Assembly: GCF_009834785.1 (NCBI RefSeq)
Contig: NZ_WUYX01000060.1
Location: forward strand, 44,107 to 108,106
DNA: 64,000 nucleotides
Reading direction: 5' to 3'
Origin: Natronorubrum halalkaliphilum
GTDB lineage: Archaea; Halobacteriota; Halobacteria; Halobacteriales; Natrialbaceae
Shown here: positions 17,941-27,666 of the stretch, piece after piece
Layout: each line of letters starts with the position of its first letter
Position numbering within the stretch: position 1 is the first letter of the stretch
Notes under the pieces: generated by a model
What the model was told of the DNA's origin: nothing
The model's database searches: none
Seen by the model: only the letters and a program-made list of their open reading frames with translations
Translations under genes and position numbers: made by a program

Positions 17941-18747
17941 ATGGACGTCTTCGGGTTGCTCGGCAACCCGGTCGGGCACTCGCTGTCGCCGCCGATGCAC
18001 GAAGCCGCCTACGACGAACTCGATCTCGAGGCGCGGTACGTCACCTTCGAGCCTGAAGTCGACGATCTCGCGGCCGCCGTCGACGGAGCCGACGCGCTCG
18101 GACTAACTGGATTGAACGTGACGATTCCGTTCAAACAGGACGTCCTCGACTGCGTCGACGCCGACGACATGGCGAGTCGAATCGGCGCGGTCAACACGAT
18201 CGATTTCACCGGGACACAGCCGACGGGTCACAACACCGACGCGGCCGGCGCGTTGCGTGCCCTGCGAGAGCACGACGTGGCGCTCGAGGACACGCGCGCG
18301 GTTCTCGTCGGTGCAGGCGGGGCCGGCCGAGCGATCGCTTTCGGCCTCGCGGACGCCGGCGCGACGGTCGAAATCGCCAACCGGACCGAGACGACGGCTC
18401 ACGAACTTGCCGACGACGTTCCGGGGGCGACCGGGTACGGACTCGAGGCCGACGTGCTCGCCGACCGACTCGCGGACGCGGACGTTCTGGTCAACGCGAC
18501 GAGCGTCGGCATGGAGACGGACGAGACGCCGGTGCCAGCCGAGGCGCTCCACGAGGAGCTGGCCGTGCTGGACGCCGTTTATCGGCCCCTCGAGACGCGA
18601 CTGCTGCGAGAGGCGGCGAACGCGGGGGCGACGACCGTCGACGGCGCGTGGATGTTGCTCTATCAGGGCGTCGAAGCCTTCGAGCTGTGGACGGACCGAG
18701 CAGCCCCGGTCGACGTGATGAACGCGGCGCTTCGGTCCGAGCTGTAA
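17941..18747 (+). CDS. aroE: Shikimate dehydrogenase
   Basis: A 268-residue NADP-dependent dehydrogenase of the shikimate pathway. Visible motifs: substrate-binding [16 protein letters not shown] (about 7-22), catalytic Lys in NVTIPFKQD (about 60-68), AVNTID near 82-87, the dinucleotide fold [12 protein letters not shown] (about 122-133), and the closing [11 protein letters not shown] start at 17935 (two residues longer) is equally possible. The enzyme converts 3-dehydroshikimate to shikimate, upstream of chorismate, which the pab operon 1.9 kb away consumes. Confidence 0.92.
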   Translation: MDVFGLLGNPVGHSLSPPMHEAAYDELDLEARYVTFEPEVDDLAAAVDGADALGLTGLNVTIPFKQDVLDCVDADDMASRIGAVNTIDFTGTQPTGHNTDAAGALRALREHDVALEDTRAVLVGAGGAGRAIAFGLADAGATVEIANRTETTAHELADDVPGATGYGLEADVLADRLADADVLVNATSVGMETDETPVPAEALHEELAVLDAVYRPLETRLLREAANAGATTVDGAWMLLYQGVEAFELWTDRAAPVDVMNAALRSEL

Positions 18748-18793
18748 CCGGCGCCGAGTTCGTCTACGGGCTAATCGCCGATCGTATCAGGCG

Positions 18794-18801
18794 AATTTAA
18801 G
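18794..18801 (+). promoter_or_regulatory. TATA-like box of the helix-hairpin-helix gene
   Basis: AATTTAAG lies 26-33 bases before the ATG at 18827 in GC-rich surroundings, which suggests a leaderless transcript. Confidence 0.45.
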
Positions 18802-18826
18802 TGATGGAGCCGACTATATCGAGCTA

Positions 18827-19663
18827 ATGGCAATCCTCCAAAAGCTGAAGTCGCTGCTCGGGTTCGGGGAGTCGGACCCGGAGCGAGGACGCAGTCGAGA
18901 GGTCGGGGTAACGGTCGAACGGGAAGGATCGCAGGAGGGCAGTGCCGAATCCGACCCGACCGAAACGAAGTCGGCGACGGAACCGCCGGCGCCGTCGAGT
19001 TCGACGGCCAGTTCGGAGCCCGCGGGGGGTGAATCGACGTCCGCGTCCGCATCCGACGGCGACGACGCGAACACCGACGCCGACACCGATGCCGCGGCCG
19101 ACGAATCGGCCGCTGCCGGCTCGGACGCGGCGGGTTCGACGGGCTCGATGACGGAACCGAGCGCCGATCCCGAGGAGGCAGCCGAACCGGCGGAGGCGAC
19201 CGGCCCCGGAACGGAGGCCGCATCGCCCGCGGAGGAACAGACATCCGGCATCGACGAGGACGAGGTCCCGGTCAAAGAGGCAGAGCCGGGTACACTCGGG
19301 GACGAGATCGACGAGACCGCCGAACCGGACGATGAGCCGTTGGCGGAGCCGGAATCGGAATCGGAGCCGGAATCGGAATCAGAATCAGAGACCGAAGCGG
19401 AAACGGAGCAGGAGCCGGCAACGGACGCGGACGCTGACGCCGACGCGGACACGGCCGAAGACGACTCCGAGGAGGACTCGAGCAACCAGGAACCGGTCAA
19501 TTCGATCAAAGGGATCGGCCCCGCCTACGCCGATCGGCTCACCGGTGCGGGCGTCGAGACCGTCGGCGACCTCGCCAGCGCGGACGCGGCCGAACTGTCC
19601 GAAGCGACCGATATCTCCGAAAAGCGGATTCAGGGCTGGATCGACCGCGCCGAAGTCAGGTGA
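18827..19663 (+). CDS. Acidic low-complexity protein with C-terminal helix-hairpin-helix domain
   Basis: A 278-residue protein. Residues 1-16 form a short basic/hydrophobic helix ([15 protein letters not shown]). Residues 20-220 are a disordered Glu/Ser/Asp/Ala/Thr tract encoded by simple repeats ([14 protein letters not shown]). The last 58 residues are a helix-hairpin-helix domain ([25 protein letters not shown], then [15 protein letters not shown]) of the type found in DNA-binding or scaffold proteins. DNA binding is plausible but unproven; haloarchaea have several such proteins of unknown role. Confidence 0.75.
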   Translation: MAILQKLKSLLGFGESDPERGRSREVGVTVEREGSQEGSAESDPTETKSATEPPAPSSSTASSEPAGGESTSASASDGDDANTDADTDAAADESAAAGSDAAGSTGSMTEPSADPEEAAEPAEATGPGTEAASPAEEQTSGIDEDEVPVKEAEPGTLGDEIDETAEPDDEPLAEPESESEPESESESETEAETEQEPATDADADADADTAEDDSEEDSSNQEPVNSIKGIGPAYADRLTGAGVETVGDLASADAAELSEATDISEKRIQGWIDRAEVR

Positions 19664-19817
19664 GCGAACGCGTCGTTCGACACCCTACCCACCCCGACAG
19701 CCCCGCCGTCTCGCTGCAGTTTGTTTTGTTCGTTGCATCTCGATTACCCCCGTTTTTGGACCCGGATACTTCCCCGAAACCGCAAGAGGATTAGTCTCCC
19801 CCCACCTTTCGGCAGCT

Positions 19818-21488
19818 ATGAGCGATCCGCGCGTCGTCACCTCGCTCGAGTCGTTTCGAGAGGCGGTCTCCGAGTCCCTCGAGCGGGACGGATCCACGGC
19901 ACCTGCACCGACGACGCGCGACGAAACGGTTCGAGTCCCAATCGAGGTCCGGGTCTCCGTCACGGACCCGTTTCTCGCCTACCGTCGGGCTCGCAGTCCC
20001 GGCAGTCAAGGCGGCGTCTTCCTCGAGACGACCGGCGGCCAACCCGGCTGGGGCTACTTCGGTGTCGACCCGGTCGATCGGCTGACGGTCGCCCCGGATG
20101 CGGTCACCCGATCGCACGGCGAAGATGGCTCCCCGACGCTGACGGCGCTCGAGGGCGTCCTCGACGAGACCGAACTGAGTCGCGGTGACTGCGACGTGCC
20201 CTACCCCTGCGGAGCGATCGGCTGGCTCTCCTACGATATCGTTCGCGAACTCGAGAGGCTCCCCGAATCGGCCGACGACGACCGCGGCCTGCCGCGACTC
20301 GAGGTCGGGGTCTACGATCGGCTGGCGGCCTGGGAAGCTCCTGTTGGCGTCGATACCGATGCAGACACCGGTGACGGCGAAGACGCGAACGTAACCCTGC
20401 GGGTAACCGCCTGCCCGCGACTCACACTCGAGGGCGACACGGCCGGTCCAGTCCTCGCTGACGACGCGATCGAGGCGGCCTACGACCGCGGCCGCGAGCG
20501 GGCACTCGACCTCGCGAGAGCCGCGCTCGAGGGAGATCCGACCGTCGGCGAGCCGCCAGCCGAGACGCCGGCCGCGACCTTCGAGAGCGACTGCGGCCGC
20601 GAGGCCTTCGCCGAGCGTGTGCGACGAGTCAAAGCGTACATCCGCGATGGCGATACGTTTCAGGCGAACATCTCCCAGCGGCTGGTCGCCCCTGCTGCGG
20701 TCCACCCCGTCGCAGCCTACGACGCCCTTCGGCGGGTCAACCCGGCACCCTACTCGGGCTTGCTGGAGCTACGCGCCGCCGATCTGGTGAGTGCGAGTCC
20801 CGAACTGTTACTCGAGCGCGACGGCGACTTCGTCCGGACGGAACCGATCGCCGGCACGCGACCCCGCGGGACGACGCCCGAGGAAGACGACGCGCTCGAG
20901 GCCGATCTCCGCGCCGACGAGAAGGAACGCGCCGAGCACGCGATGTTGGTCGATCTCGAGCGAAACGATCTCGGGAAGGTCTGTGCGTACGGCTCGGTCG
21001 AAGTCGACGAGTATCGACGGATCGACCGTTACTCCGAGGTCATGCACCTCGTCTCGAACGTGACCGGTCGGCTCCGGCCCGACGAGACGCTGGCCAACGC
21101 CGTCGGGGCGGTGTTCCCGGGCGGGACGATCACCGGTGCGCCGAAACCGCGGACGATGGAAATCATCGACGAGCTCGAAACGACCCGCCGCGGCCCCTAC
21201 ACGGGAAGTATGGGGATCTTCGGCTTCGACGGCCGGGCGACGCTCAACATCGTCATCCGGACGCTGGTCCGCCACGCCGAGGAGTACCACCTCCGGGTGG
21301 GGGCGGGAATCGTCCACGATTCGGACCCCGAACGCGAGTACGACGAGACCCTGGACAAAGCCCGCGCGCTGATCACGGCCGTCGACGAAGCCCTCGGTGA
21401 GCGGGCCGGGATGGCACTCGAGACCGACGGCGGTTCGAGCGGTGCCGTACTCGAGGAGGAGATTGACGGCGGTGAGATCGATGAGTGA
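19818..21488 (+). CDS. pabB: Aminodeoxychorismate synthase component I
   Basis: A 556-residue chorismate-binding enzyme. The catalytic half (about 255-530) contains [42 protein letters not shown] and [17 protein letters not shown]. PabB combines chorismate with ammonia from the partner glutaminase to give aminodeoxychorismate. TrpE is closely related, but the directly following amidotransferase and class IV aminotransferase genes favour the p-aminobenzoate pathway. ATG 19818 gives [13 protein letters not shown]; the longer upstream frame is Arg/Ser-rich noise. It overlaps the next gene by 8 bases (ATGAGTGA). Confidence 0.88.
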   Translation: MSDPRVVTSLESFREAVSESLERDGSTAPAPTTRDETVRVPIEVRVSVTDPFLAYRRARSPGSQGGVFLETTGGQPGWGYFGVDPVDRLTVAPDAVTRSHGEDGSPTLTALEGVLDETELSRGDCDVPYPCGAIGWLSYDIVRELERLPESADDDRGLPRLEVGVYDRLAAWEAPVGVDTDADTGDGEDANVTLRVTACPRLTLEGDTAGPVLADDAIEAAYDRGRERALDLARAALEGDPTVGEPPAETPAATFESDCGREAFAERVRRVKAYIRDGDTFQANISQRLVAPAAVHPVAAYDALRRVNPAPYSGLLELRAADLVSASPELLLERDGDFVRTEPIAGTRPRGTTPEEDDALEADLRADEKERAEHAMLVDLERNDLGKVCAYGSVEVDEYRRIDRYSEVMHLVSNVTGRLRPDETLANAVGAVFPGGTITGAPKPRTMEIIDELETTRRGPYTGSMGIFGFDGRATLNIVIRTLVRHAEEYHLRVGAGIVHDSDPEREYDETLDKARALITAVDEALGERAGMALETDGGSSGAVLEEEIDGGEIDE

Positions 21489-22164
21489 CGAGACCCGAAT
21501 CCTCGTGATCGACAACTACGACTCCTTCGCGTACAACCTCGTCCAGTACGTCGGCGAGGCCGCGCCGGAAGTCGTCGTTCGCCGGAACGACGAGATCACC
21601 CTCGGGGACCTCGAGGCGATCGATCCGACGGGCATCGTCGTTTCGCCGGGACCCGGAACGCCCGAAGCGGCGGGGATCTCGATTCCGCTGTTCGCCGAGA
21701 CCGAGTACCCGATTCTGGGCGTCTGTCTGGGCCACCAGGCGCTGTGTGCGGCGAACGGATCCCCGGTCGTCCGCGCGCCCCACGTCGTTCACGGGAAGCC
21801 GTCGACGGTAAGCCACGACCGCGACGGGATCTTTGCGGGACTGCCCGAGACATTCCAGGTCGGGCGCTATCACTCGCTGGCGGTCGACCGGGCGGATCTC
21901 CCCGACTCGCTTACCGAGACGGCCCGAACGACCGACGAACGCGGCGTTCTGATGGGCGTTCGCCACCGCGAGAAACCCCATATCGGCGTCCAGTTCCACC
22001 CCGAAAGCATCCTTACGCGGGGCCACGAGGGCGTCGGGAACGGGGATGGGGGCGAGGGAGAAGACGGAAACGGAAACAGCAACGAGGACGGCATCTCGCT
22101 CGCGGTCGGAAAACGAATGATCGCGAACTTCTGTCGGTTCGCCGCGGAGGGGCGGGATGACTGA
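21481..22164 (+). CDS. pabA: Aminodeoxychorismate synthase glutamine amidotransferase subunit
   Basis: A 227-residue class I glutamine amidotransferase. The catalytic Cys is in GVCLGHQAL (about residue 82), with His and Glu in [10 protein letters not shown] near the C-terminus. [17 protein letters not shown] at the start is typical of TrpG/PabA. A Gly/Asn/Glu-rich insertion (about 182-203) between the HPES motif and the last helix is unusual and looks disordered. It supplies ammonia to PabB. ATG 21481 overlaps the pabB stop; its own stop overlaps the pabC start. Confidence 0.88.
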   Translation: MSDETRILVIDNYDSFAYNLVQYVGEAAPEVVVRRNDEITLGDLEAIDPTGIVVSPGPGTPEAAGISIPLFAETEYPILGVCLGHQALCAANGSPVVRAPHVVHGKPSTVSHDRDGIFAGLPETFQVGRYHSLAVDRADLPDSLTETARTTDERGVLMGVRHREKPHIGVQFHPESILTRGHEGVGNGDGGEGEDGNGNSNEDGISLAVGKRMIANFCRFAAEGRDD

Positions 22165-23053
22165 CGAAGACGCGGACCGCATCTACCACGTCGACGGCGA
22201 ACTCGTCCCCGCCGGCGAGGCCACTGTCAGCGTCGACGACCGCGGCTTCCGGTACGGCGACGCCGCCTTCGAAACGCTGCGGGCCTACGGCGGGACGCTG
22301 TTCGAGTGGGACGCCCACGTCGACCGACTCGAGCAGACCTGCGAGGCGCTGTCGCTCGAGCACGGACTCGACGAGGACGACCTCCGAAGTCGGATCGCGG
22401 AGACGCTCGACGCGAACGGTCTCGAGGACGCCTACGTCCGACTCTCGATCACTCGAGGCGTCCAGCCGGGTAAACTCACGCCCCGATCCGAGGTCGAGCC
22501 GACGGTCGTGATCTACGTGAGCCCCCTTCCGCGCGGCGGACTCGAGGGTGAGTCGGTCTGGGCGGAGCCGGCGACCGTACAGACAGTCGAGACGCGCCGA
22601 ATGCCCGACGAGTCGGTACCGGCCGCGGCGAAGACGCACAACTACCTTAACGGGATTCTGGCCCGTGCGGAACTGCGCGAGAACGATCAGCCGTCCGACG
22701 CCGACGAGGCGCTTATGTCCGACCTCGAGGGTCACGTCGCCGAAGGCGCGACGAGTAACCTGTTTTTCGTCCGCGACGGCGCGGTCCACACGCCGACGAC
22801 CGACGGTTCCGTGTTACCGGGGATCACGCGGGCAATCGTCCTCGAGTTAGCTGCCGAGGCGGGGATTCCGGTGCGGGAAGATCGGTACGTGCTCGCGGAC
22901 GTTCTCGAGGCCGACGAGGCGTTTCTCACGAACCGAACGTGGGAGCTACGACCGGTGGCGTCGGTGAACGGCCGAGATATCGGCGGCGGACCGATCACGG
23001 ATCGACTCACACGACTGTACGACGAGCGCGTCGAGACGGCGTGTTACGAGTGA
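22157..23053 (+). CDS. pabC: Aminotransferase class IV, probable aminodeoxychorismate lyase
   Basis: A 298-residue fold-type IV PLP enzyme. The PLP lysine is K159 in AAKTHNYLNGILARAE, and EGATSNLFFV and SVLPGITR further on are conserved cofactor and substrate segments. The position as third gene of the overlapping pabB-pabA-pabC unit argues for aminodeoxychorismate lyase, releasing p-aminobenzoate and pyruvate. Branched-chain aminotransferases of the same fold are the alternative. The ATG overlaps the pabA stop by 8 bases (ATGACTGA). Confidence 0.82.
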   Translation: MTDEDADRIYHVDGELVPAGEATVSVDDRGFRYGDAAFETLRAYGGTLFEWDAHVDRLEQTCEALSLEHGLDEDDLRSRIAETLDANGLEDAYVRLSITRGVQPGKLTPRSEVEPTVVIYVSPLPRGGLEGESVWAEPATVQTVETRRMPDESVPAAAKTHNYLNGILARAELRENDQPSDADEALMSDLEGHVAEGATSNLFFVRDGAVHTPTTDGSVLPGITRAIVLELAAEAGIPVREDRYVLADVLEADEAFLTNRTWELRPVASVNGRDIGGGPITDRLTRLYDERVETACYE

Positions 23054-23453
23054 TCGGCCTCGCTCGAGGAGAGCGAACGCGCCGATGCCGAATCAGCTGT
23101 AGCAAGAGCGCGACGGTGAAGACTCTCGAACCGAACGCTATCGCCGCTCTGTAGGTCGTATTCTGATTCGTGAGGAGTTTCTGGGGAACGAGTGACTGCT
23201 TGCAAACAGTATACGGGCAACCATCGCCAGCGGGACAGCCGTGAGCAAAACCGGCAGGGAGCCCCATCGGCGGTCCCTCCCGGAACCGATTCCGGAGAGT
23301 CGGGTCCATGAACGGTATATCGATATATGAAAACGCGGCAGGTTCCCAAAAAGGTCTTAGAAACTGACCGGCGCGACGGGTCCTTGAGGTATTCCATCCG
23401 CCTCGAATGCCGCCTTCAACAGGTTCATACACGACAATGCGTGAGTCCAAAGC
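23054..23453. other. 400-base intergenic region upstream of the MATE gene
   Basis: No credible gene. It contains the 22-mer AGTGACTGCT...ACAGTAT (23191-23212), related on the minus strand to the end of the palindromic element near 53.2 kb. It also holds a perfect 12-bp palindrome TATATCGATATA (23316-23327), likely the TATA region of the next gene, which implies a leader of about 100 nt before the GTG at 23454. A frame starting ATG 23327 runs into the MATE gene but looks like noise. Confidence 0.5.
23316..23327 (+). promoter_or_regulatory. AT-rich palindrome, probable promoter of the first MATE gene
   Basis: TATATCGATATA is a perfect palindrome and the only strongly AT-rich stretch in the 400-base gap. 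A TATA box here would place the start of transcription about 100 nt before the GTG start codon. Confidence 0.4.
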
Positions 23454-24836
23454 GTGCTTTCCGGGGGACGACGACGGCTGTTCGACGTCTGGCGACGCGT
23501 GTTCGACCTCTCGTGGCCGGTAATGGTCGAGCAGTTCCTCCGGACGCTGATGCGGACGACGGACATCGTCGTTACCGCACTGTTTTCGCCCGCGGCGGTG
23601 GCTGCCGTCGGTCTGGCTGACCTCTACGCTCGACTACCGCTCCGGATCGGACTGGGTCTCGGCAGCGGTGTCATCGCGCTCTCGAGCCAGGACACCGGCA
23701 GCGGAGCGACCACGAATCGAGACGAAGCGGTCACGCAGGCGGTCCTCCTCGGCGCGGTCACCGGCGTGCCGTTCGTACTGTTCGGCTTTCTCTTCGGTCA
23801 GTTGGCGATCGATATCCTGGGCGCGGAGTCGGAGGTCGCCCGCATGGGTGGACTCTACCTCGCGATTATCTTCGCGACGACGCCCGCCAGACACGTCGCG
23901 CTGGTCGCCGCGCGGTCGATTCAGGGAGCGGGCGATACGCGCACGCCGATGTACGTCAACGTGGTTTCGAACGGGCTGAATATCGTCGGCACGGTCGTCC
24001 TTGGTCTGGGACTCGGGCCTGTACCGGAGCTACACATTATCGGCGTCGGTATCGCGACAGCCTTCGGCAACGTCTTCTCCGCGCTCGTACTCGTCGCTGC
24101 CATCTGGAGTTCGTGGACGCCCGCCGGATTCGTCCGCCCGCGCCAGTGGACGATCACTCGACAGCTGCTCGCGATCAGCGCGCCGCGGATCGCCGAGGGG
24201 ATGGTAGCGACGGCCCTCGAGTTCCCGTTCAATTCGATCCTGCTGTTCTTCGGGACGGAGGTCAACGCCGCCTACCAGATCGGCCGTCGGGTCTACCAGC
24301 AGCTCACCGGTCCGCTCTCCCGGGGTTATCGGACGGGAACGAGCATCATCGTCGGTCAGACGCTGGGTGAGGGTGATCCCGCCGGAGCGCGGTACAACGG
24401 CTGGGCCGCCGCCGCGCTCGGCGTGGTAACCGTCGGCTCACTCGGCGGCTTCCTCTTCATCAGCGCGGAGTGGCTCGTCTCCCTGTTCACCGACGACCCG
24501 GAAACGCTGTCCTACGCAGCCGGCTTCGCCCGCGCCTACGCCCTCGCGGCACCGGTCACCGCGCTCTACATCGTCCTTGCGGGCGCGCTCACCAGCGGAA
24601 GCGATACGAAGACGCCGTTCATCGCCCGCGTTTCGGGTATGGCCGTCGGCATGCTCGGCGTGTCGGCCATCGGCGGCATCTACCTCGGCTACGGCGTCCC
24701 GGCGGTGTACGCTTCCATCGTCGTCTACTACGTCTGGGCGACGGCCTACGTCACCGTCGGCTTCTATCGGGGGAGCTGGATCGAGCGCACGCAGTCGATG
24801 ATGGACGAACGCGGCAGTACGCCGAGCGAAGATTAG
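23454..24836 (+). CDS. MATE family efflux transporter
   Basis: A 460-residue polytopic membrane protein with about twelve hydrophobic segments in two homologous halves. The first half starts DLSWPVMVEQFLRTLMRTTDIVV, typical of MATE (DinF/NorM) transporters. They export cationic drugs or metabolites in exchange for Na+ or H+. The first possible start in this frame is GTG 23454, just after an in-frame TGA at 23442; the next ATG, 23523, would cut into the first membrane segment, so I keep the GTG. A second, distant MATE protein is encoded at 53.4 kb. Confidence 0.85.
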   Translation: MLSGGRRRLFDVWRRVFDLSWPVMVEQFLRTLMRTTDIVVTALFSPAAVAAVGLADLYARLPLRIGLGLGSGVIALSSQDTGSGATTNRDEAVTQAVLLGAVTGVPFVLFGFLFGQLAIDILGAESEVARMGGLYLAIIFATTPARHVALVAARSIQGAGDTRTPMYVNVVSNGLNIVGTVVLGLGLGPVPELHIIGVGIATAFGNVFSALVLVAAIWSSWTPAGFVRPRQWTITRQLLAISAPRIAEGMVATALEFPFNSILLFFGTEVNAAYQIGRRVYQQLTGPLSRGYRTGTSIIVGQTLGEGDPAGARYNGWAAAALGVVTVGSLGGFLFISAEWLVSLFTDDPETLSYAAGFARAYALAAPVTALYIVLAGALTSGSDTKTPFIARVSGMAVGMLGVSAIGGIYLGYGVPAVYASIVVYYVWATAYVTVGFYRGSWIERTQSMMDERGSTPSED

Positions 24837-24909
24837 TGCAGGCCACGTTCGTGCTGCGTGCTGCCTGTTGCGTGCTCCGGGTCTCCGAAAATCACTACAC
24901 TAAACTGTC

Positions 24910-26022
24910 TCAGTCGTCCGATTCGAGCGCCGACTGCTCGGGTTCGTCCAGCTCGGCCGGGACCTCGAGTACCTCCCGTTCGGTTCCCGAAAGCTCGGTC
25001 GCGAACTCGCTGCCGAAGGCTGACGATGGCGTCTGGAAGCCGGTCGGGATTCGGTTCCGACCGCGACCGTCGACGGCGCGCTCGGCAGCACTGACGGCAG
25101 CCTCGGCCGTCAGCGCGTAGGGGTTCGGCGTCCGAAGTCGGGCGCGTGCGCGACGGCCGGTCGACTCGTCGATGACCTCGCCCCAGACCGTTGCGGAACC
25201 CCTGGATCGTTCTCGTTCGTCGGGGCCGTCGATACGGGCGTCGATCAACCGCTTGAACGCGCGTTCGACCGGCCGTCGCTCGAGGACCCAGCCCAGCGAG
25301 TCGGCAAACCCCATCGCGCGAGTCGCCCACGGCGGGGCCGCCGCGTACACTTCGACCGAATCGATACCCGTACTATGAGCAGCGGTGACGACGTCACCCC
25401 ACGGGATGGTGACGGCGTGTTCGGGGCCGTCGCCGAAATCGATATCGCGGGTACGAAACGCCGCGGGTACCTTGATGAGTCGGCCGTTCCGCCGAACGAC
25501 GCCGTCTCCGCCGAAATTTTCGACGAGCGTCTTGGCGGTCCCCCGCGAGAGCGGGCCGCGGCTTTTGATCCCCAACGAGAGGTCGGTCGCCGAAGGCAAC
25601 TGGTCGTGCAGAAACGCCGCCAGACAGTCCGAGGGAACGACGTCGAAGCCGACGCCGGGAAGGAGCGTGATCTCGGCGTCTCGAGCCGCGGCGTCGCGCT
25701 GGCGCAGTCGCTCGAACACCTGAAACTCGCCGGTGATATCGAGGTAGTCCGTCTCCGTCTCGAGGCAGGCCTCGACGAGCGGATCGACCGTCTTTACGAA
25801 CGGACCGGCACAGTTCAATACGGCGTCGAAGCTTCGAAGTTGCGCCCCGACGTCGTCGGAGAGATCGAACGTACGCCCTTCGACGCCGAGTTCGTCGGCC
25901 TGTCGCGTGACCGCGCGACCGTCGCGACCGGCGACGACGGGCGACCCTCCTCGAGAGACGGCTTCACGCGCGATCAGCCGACCGGTGTAGCCATACGAAC
26001 CGTAGATGAGAAGGGAGTCCAT
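24910..26022 (-). CDS. Saccharopine dehydrogenase-like / trans-acting enoyl reductase family protein
   Basis: A 370-residue protein. The N-terminus has a Rossmann motif variant IYGSYGYTGRLIAREAV (about 5-21), and NCAGPFVKTVDPLVEACLET (about 69-88) and DYLDITGEFQVFERL (about 91-105) are characteristic of the saccharopine-dehydrogenase-like family that includes mycobacterial trans-acting enoyl reductases. The C-terminal 40 residues are acidic and variable. The true substrate is unknown, and lysine metabolism is not implied. It is convergent with the MATE gene and divergent from the Rieske gene. Confidence 0.75.
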   Translation of the reverse strand: MDSLLIYGSYGYTGRLIAREAVSRGGSPVVAGRDGRAVTRQADELGVEGRTFDLSDDVGAQLRSFDAVLNCAGPFVKTVDPLVEACLETETDYLDITGEFQVFERLRQRDAAARDAEITLLPGVGFDVVPSDCLAAFLHDQLPSATDLSLGIKSRGPLSRGTAKTLVENFGGDGVVRRNGRLIKVPAAFRTRDIDFGDGPEHAVTIPWGDVVTAAHSTGIDSVEVYAAAPPWATRAMGFADSLGWVLERRPVERAFKRLIDARIDGPDERERSRGSATVWGEVIDESTGRRARARLRTPNPYALTAEAAVSAAERAVDGRGRNRIPTGFQTPSSAFGSEFATELSGTEREVLEVPAELDEPEQSALESDD

Positions 26023-26103
26023 AGCCGTCGTTTGGTTCTCAGGGTGTTAAAGCTGCGTCAGACGTGAAGCGGATCGTAACGTTCACCACGGCAGACCGAT
26101 AAC

Positions 26104-26110
26104 GGAGGTG
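26104..26110 (+). promoter_or_regulatory. Shine-Dalgarno site that decides the Rieske gene start
   Basis: GGAGGTG ends 3 bases before the ATG at 26114. It overlaps the alternative in-frame GTG at 26108, so the ATG is the likely start. Confidence 0.6.
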
Positions 26111-26113
26111 GCG

Positions 26114-26593
26114 ATGGACGCGTCACAACGGATCGCTGCACTCGAGGACGTTCCGGCGGATTCGACGCATCTCTTTCGTGTCACGAACGGAACGGGCGAG
26201 CAGCAGGAGGCCATTCTCGTCGCGAGCGGTGCCGAGGAGGACGGCGGCTGTGGCTCGGACGACCGCGATGACCGTCGCCTCGACGGCGACGACGAGACGC
26301 CGGTTTCCTGCTGGTTGAACTACTGCCAGCATCTCACTCACATCAAGATCGATAAGGGATCGGGCGCACCGATGCGAGACGGCGAACTCGTCTGTGCCAA
26401 CCACGGCGCGTACTTCGACGCCGGGTCCGGGCAGTGTACCCATGGACCCTGCGAAGGCGCGTATCTCTCGGATCTCGAAGTCGACGTCCGAGACGGCAAC
26501 GTCTATCTGACCGACGACGACTACGAGTTCGTCGGCGACGGCCCGCTCGACGACGACGGTGATATGACGTCGACGTCGAACGTCAAAATCTGA
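26114..26593 (+). CDS. Rieske [2Fe-2S] domain protein
   Basis: A 159-residue soluble protein with a Rieske fold. The cluster ligands are C71-x-H73 and C94-x2-H97 (NYCQHLTH and LVCANHGAYFD), followed by a Gly/Cys loop GQCTHGPCEG. There is no transmembrane segment, so it is more like a ferredoxin or NirD-type subunit than a cytochrome bc component. An acidic insertion (about 38-62) is probably halophilic. A strong Shine-Dalgarno motif precedes ATG 26114. The partner oxidoreductase is not evident from the neighbours. Confidence 0.82.
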   Translation: MDASQRIAALEDVPADSTHLFRVTNGTGEQQEAILVASGAEEDGGCGSDDRDDRRLDGDDETPVSCWLNYCQHLTHIKIDKGSGAPMRDGELVCANHGAYFDAGSGQCTHGPCEGAYLSDLEVDVRDGNVYLTDDDYEFVGDGPLDDDGDMTSTSNVKI

Positions 26594-26600
26594 AGCGTAG

Positions 26601-26963
26601 TTAGCGGAGAACGGCCGGCGAAACCAGATCGCGTTCCTGATCGTACTCGAGCAGGCCGGCATCGACCAGTCGCGGCAGGTGGTCGTGGTACAGCGAGATG
26701 TAGACCTCGTGGACGCGCTCGGCGGAGAGCTCCGTTACTTTTCGGCCGGTCTCGCGGACGGCGACCTCCTCGGCCGCGTCCGGCAGCGTGAGTTCCTCAC
26801 CGTAGGTACGCATCACTTCGAGCAGCAGGCGACGGCGGTGGTTGGCGAGCAGCGTGAACGCTTCGTCGACCGTTCCGGCCGACGCCTCGCAGCCGTCCAG
26901 GTTATCGAGGACCGCCAGCACGAAATCAACGCAGTCGGAATCGGGATGGGATGTGGCAGTCAT
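26601..26963 (-). CDS. DUF7344-type winged-helix protein
   Basis: A 120-residue small protein. A winged helix spans about 30-110, with FTLLANHRRRLLLEVMRTYGEELTLPD followed by VYISLYHDHLPRLVDAGLLEYD, the pattern of haloarchaeal DUF7344 regulators and similar to the modules in the double winged-helix gene at 14.9 kb. DNA binding is likely; targets are unknown. ATG 26963 is supported by a GGAGG sequence (minus strand, 26971-26975) eight bases upstream. It is convergent with the Rieske gene. Confidence 0.78.
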   Translation of the reverse strand: MTATSHPDSDCVDFVLAVLDNLDGCEASAGTVDEAFTLLANHRRRLLLEVMRTYGEELTLPDAAEEVAVRETGRKVTELSAERVHEVYISLYHDHLPRLVDAGLLEYDQERDLVSPAVLR

Positions 26964-26970
26964 TTGTATT

Positions 26971-26975
26971 CCTCC
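26971..26975 (-). promoter_or_regulatory. Shine-Dalgarno site of the DUF7344-type gene
   Basis: On the minus strand GGAGG lies 7 bases before the ATG at 26963 and supports that start over the longer frame that reaches 27113. Confidence 0.5.
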
Positions 26976-27180
26976 GTGGTGGCTCTCGAGCGGACGACAC
27001 CTGAAGTGTGGAAGGCGGAAGACGGGAGACGAGAGACGGTGACAGGTGTCGATAGTCGTGTGCGTTGTTTGTCCATTCGGTCGAGAGTTCGTACCGGGTT
27101 CTCGCCTCCCCACTAAATATTAGTATCGAATCCGTTTCAGTTTGTCAAATTTTGATAACTGTCGGAATAGGCGAACGGTC

Positions 27181-27477
27181 TCACTCGATTGTCAGTGTCG
27201 GCTCGGAGACGGACTCGCTCTTACAGTCGGGACATCTCGAGGGAAGATTGAGCAAGTCGTCGAAGCCGTCGAAGCCACACTCCCGACACGCCGGCGGAGC
27301 GACGAGGAACTGCTCGTCCGTCGTCGCGCTGTCGACCGATCGGGAGACGTGTTCGGCGTGGCGAAGCACCGACTCCGGCGTCAGATCGAGCTGGACGGCG
27401 AGCTCGCTTGGGGTTGCGGGCTCGGCACGGAGGGCATCGGCGAGTCGCTGTCGTGTCGTTTCGTCGGCCTCGCGCAT
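27181..27477 (-). CDS. Small HTH protein with C-terminal zinc ribbon
   Basis: A 98-residue protein. Residues 5-45 form a helix-turn-helix (LRAEPATPSELAVQLDLTPESVLRHAEHV). A zinc ribbon follows, with C-x2-C in PACRECGF and C-x2-C in SRCPDCKSES. This fused HTH/zinc-ribbon design is a known haloarchaeal transcription-regulator type. The start is ATG 27477; the longer frame adds sequence that overlaps the divergent promoter region. Target genes are unknown; the divergent neighbour is the sugar nucleotidyltransferase. Confidence 0.78.
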   Translation of the reverse strand: MREADETTRQRLADALRAEPATPSELAVQLDLTPESVLRHAEHVSRSVDSATTDEQFLVAPPACRECGFDGFDDLLNLPSRCPDCKSESVSEPTLTIE

Positions 27478-27666
27478 ACCGGAAGAAACGGGCGTCGCTG
27501 TTTTACCGTTTCGCTCTTCGCGACCGTCGACGGTGATCGGCGGTAATTGACTACAGTAAACCGTATCACAGGACCTCAACGTCAGGACAACGACCCGAAC
27601 GCCCGGCGGCGATTTCGGATCGCTGAAAGGGCAAACCACTTACCACAGGCAAGTGAAAGAACGGCC

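Noticed and set aside
23327..23620. Frame from ATG 23327 upstream of the MATE gene
   Set aside because: The product is basic and without a domain, and it continues inside the MATE gene in another frame.
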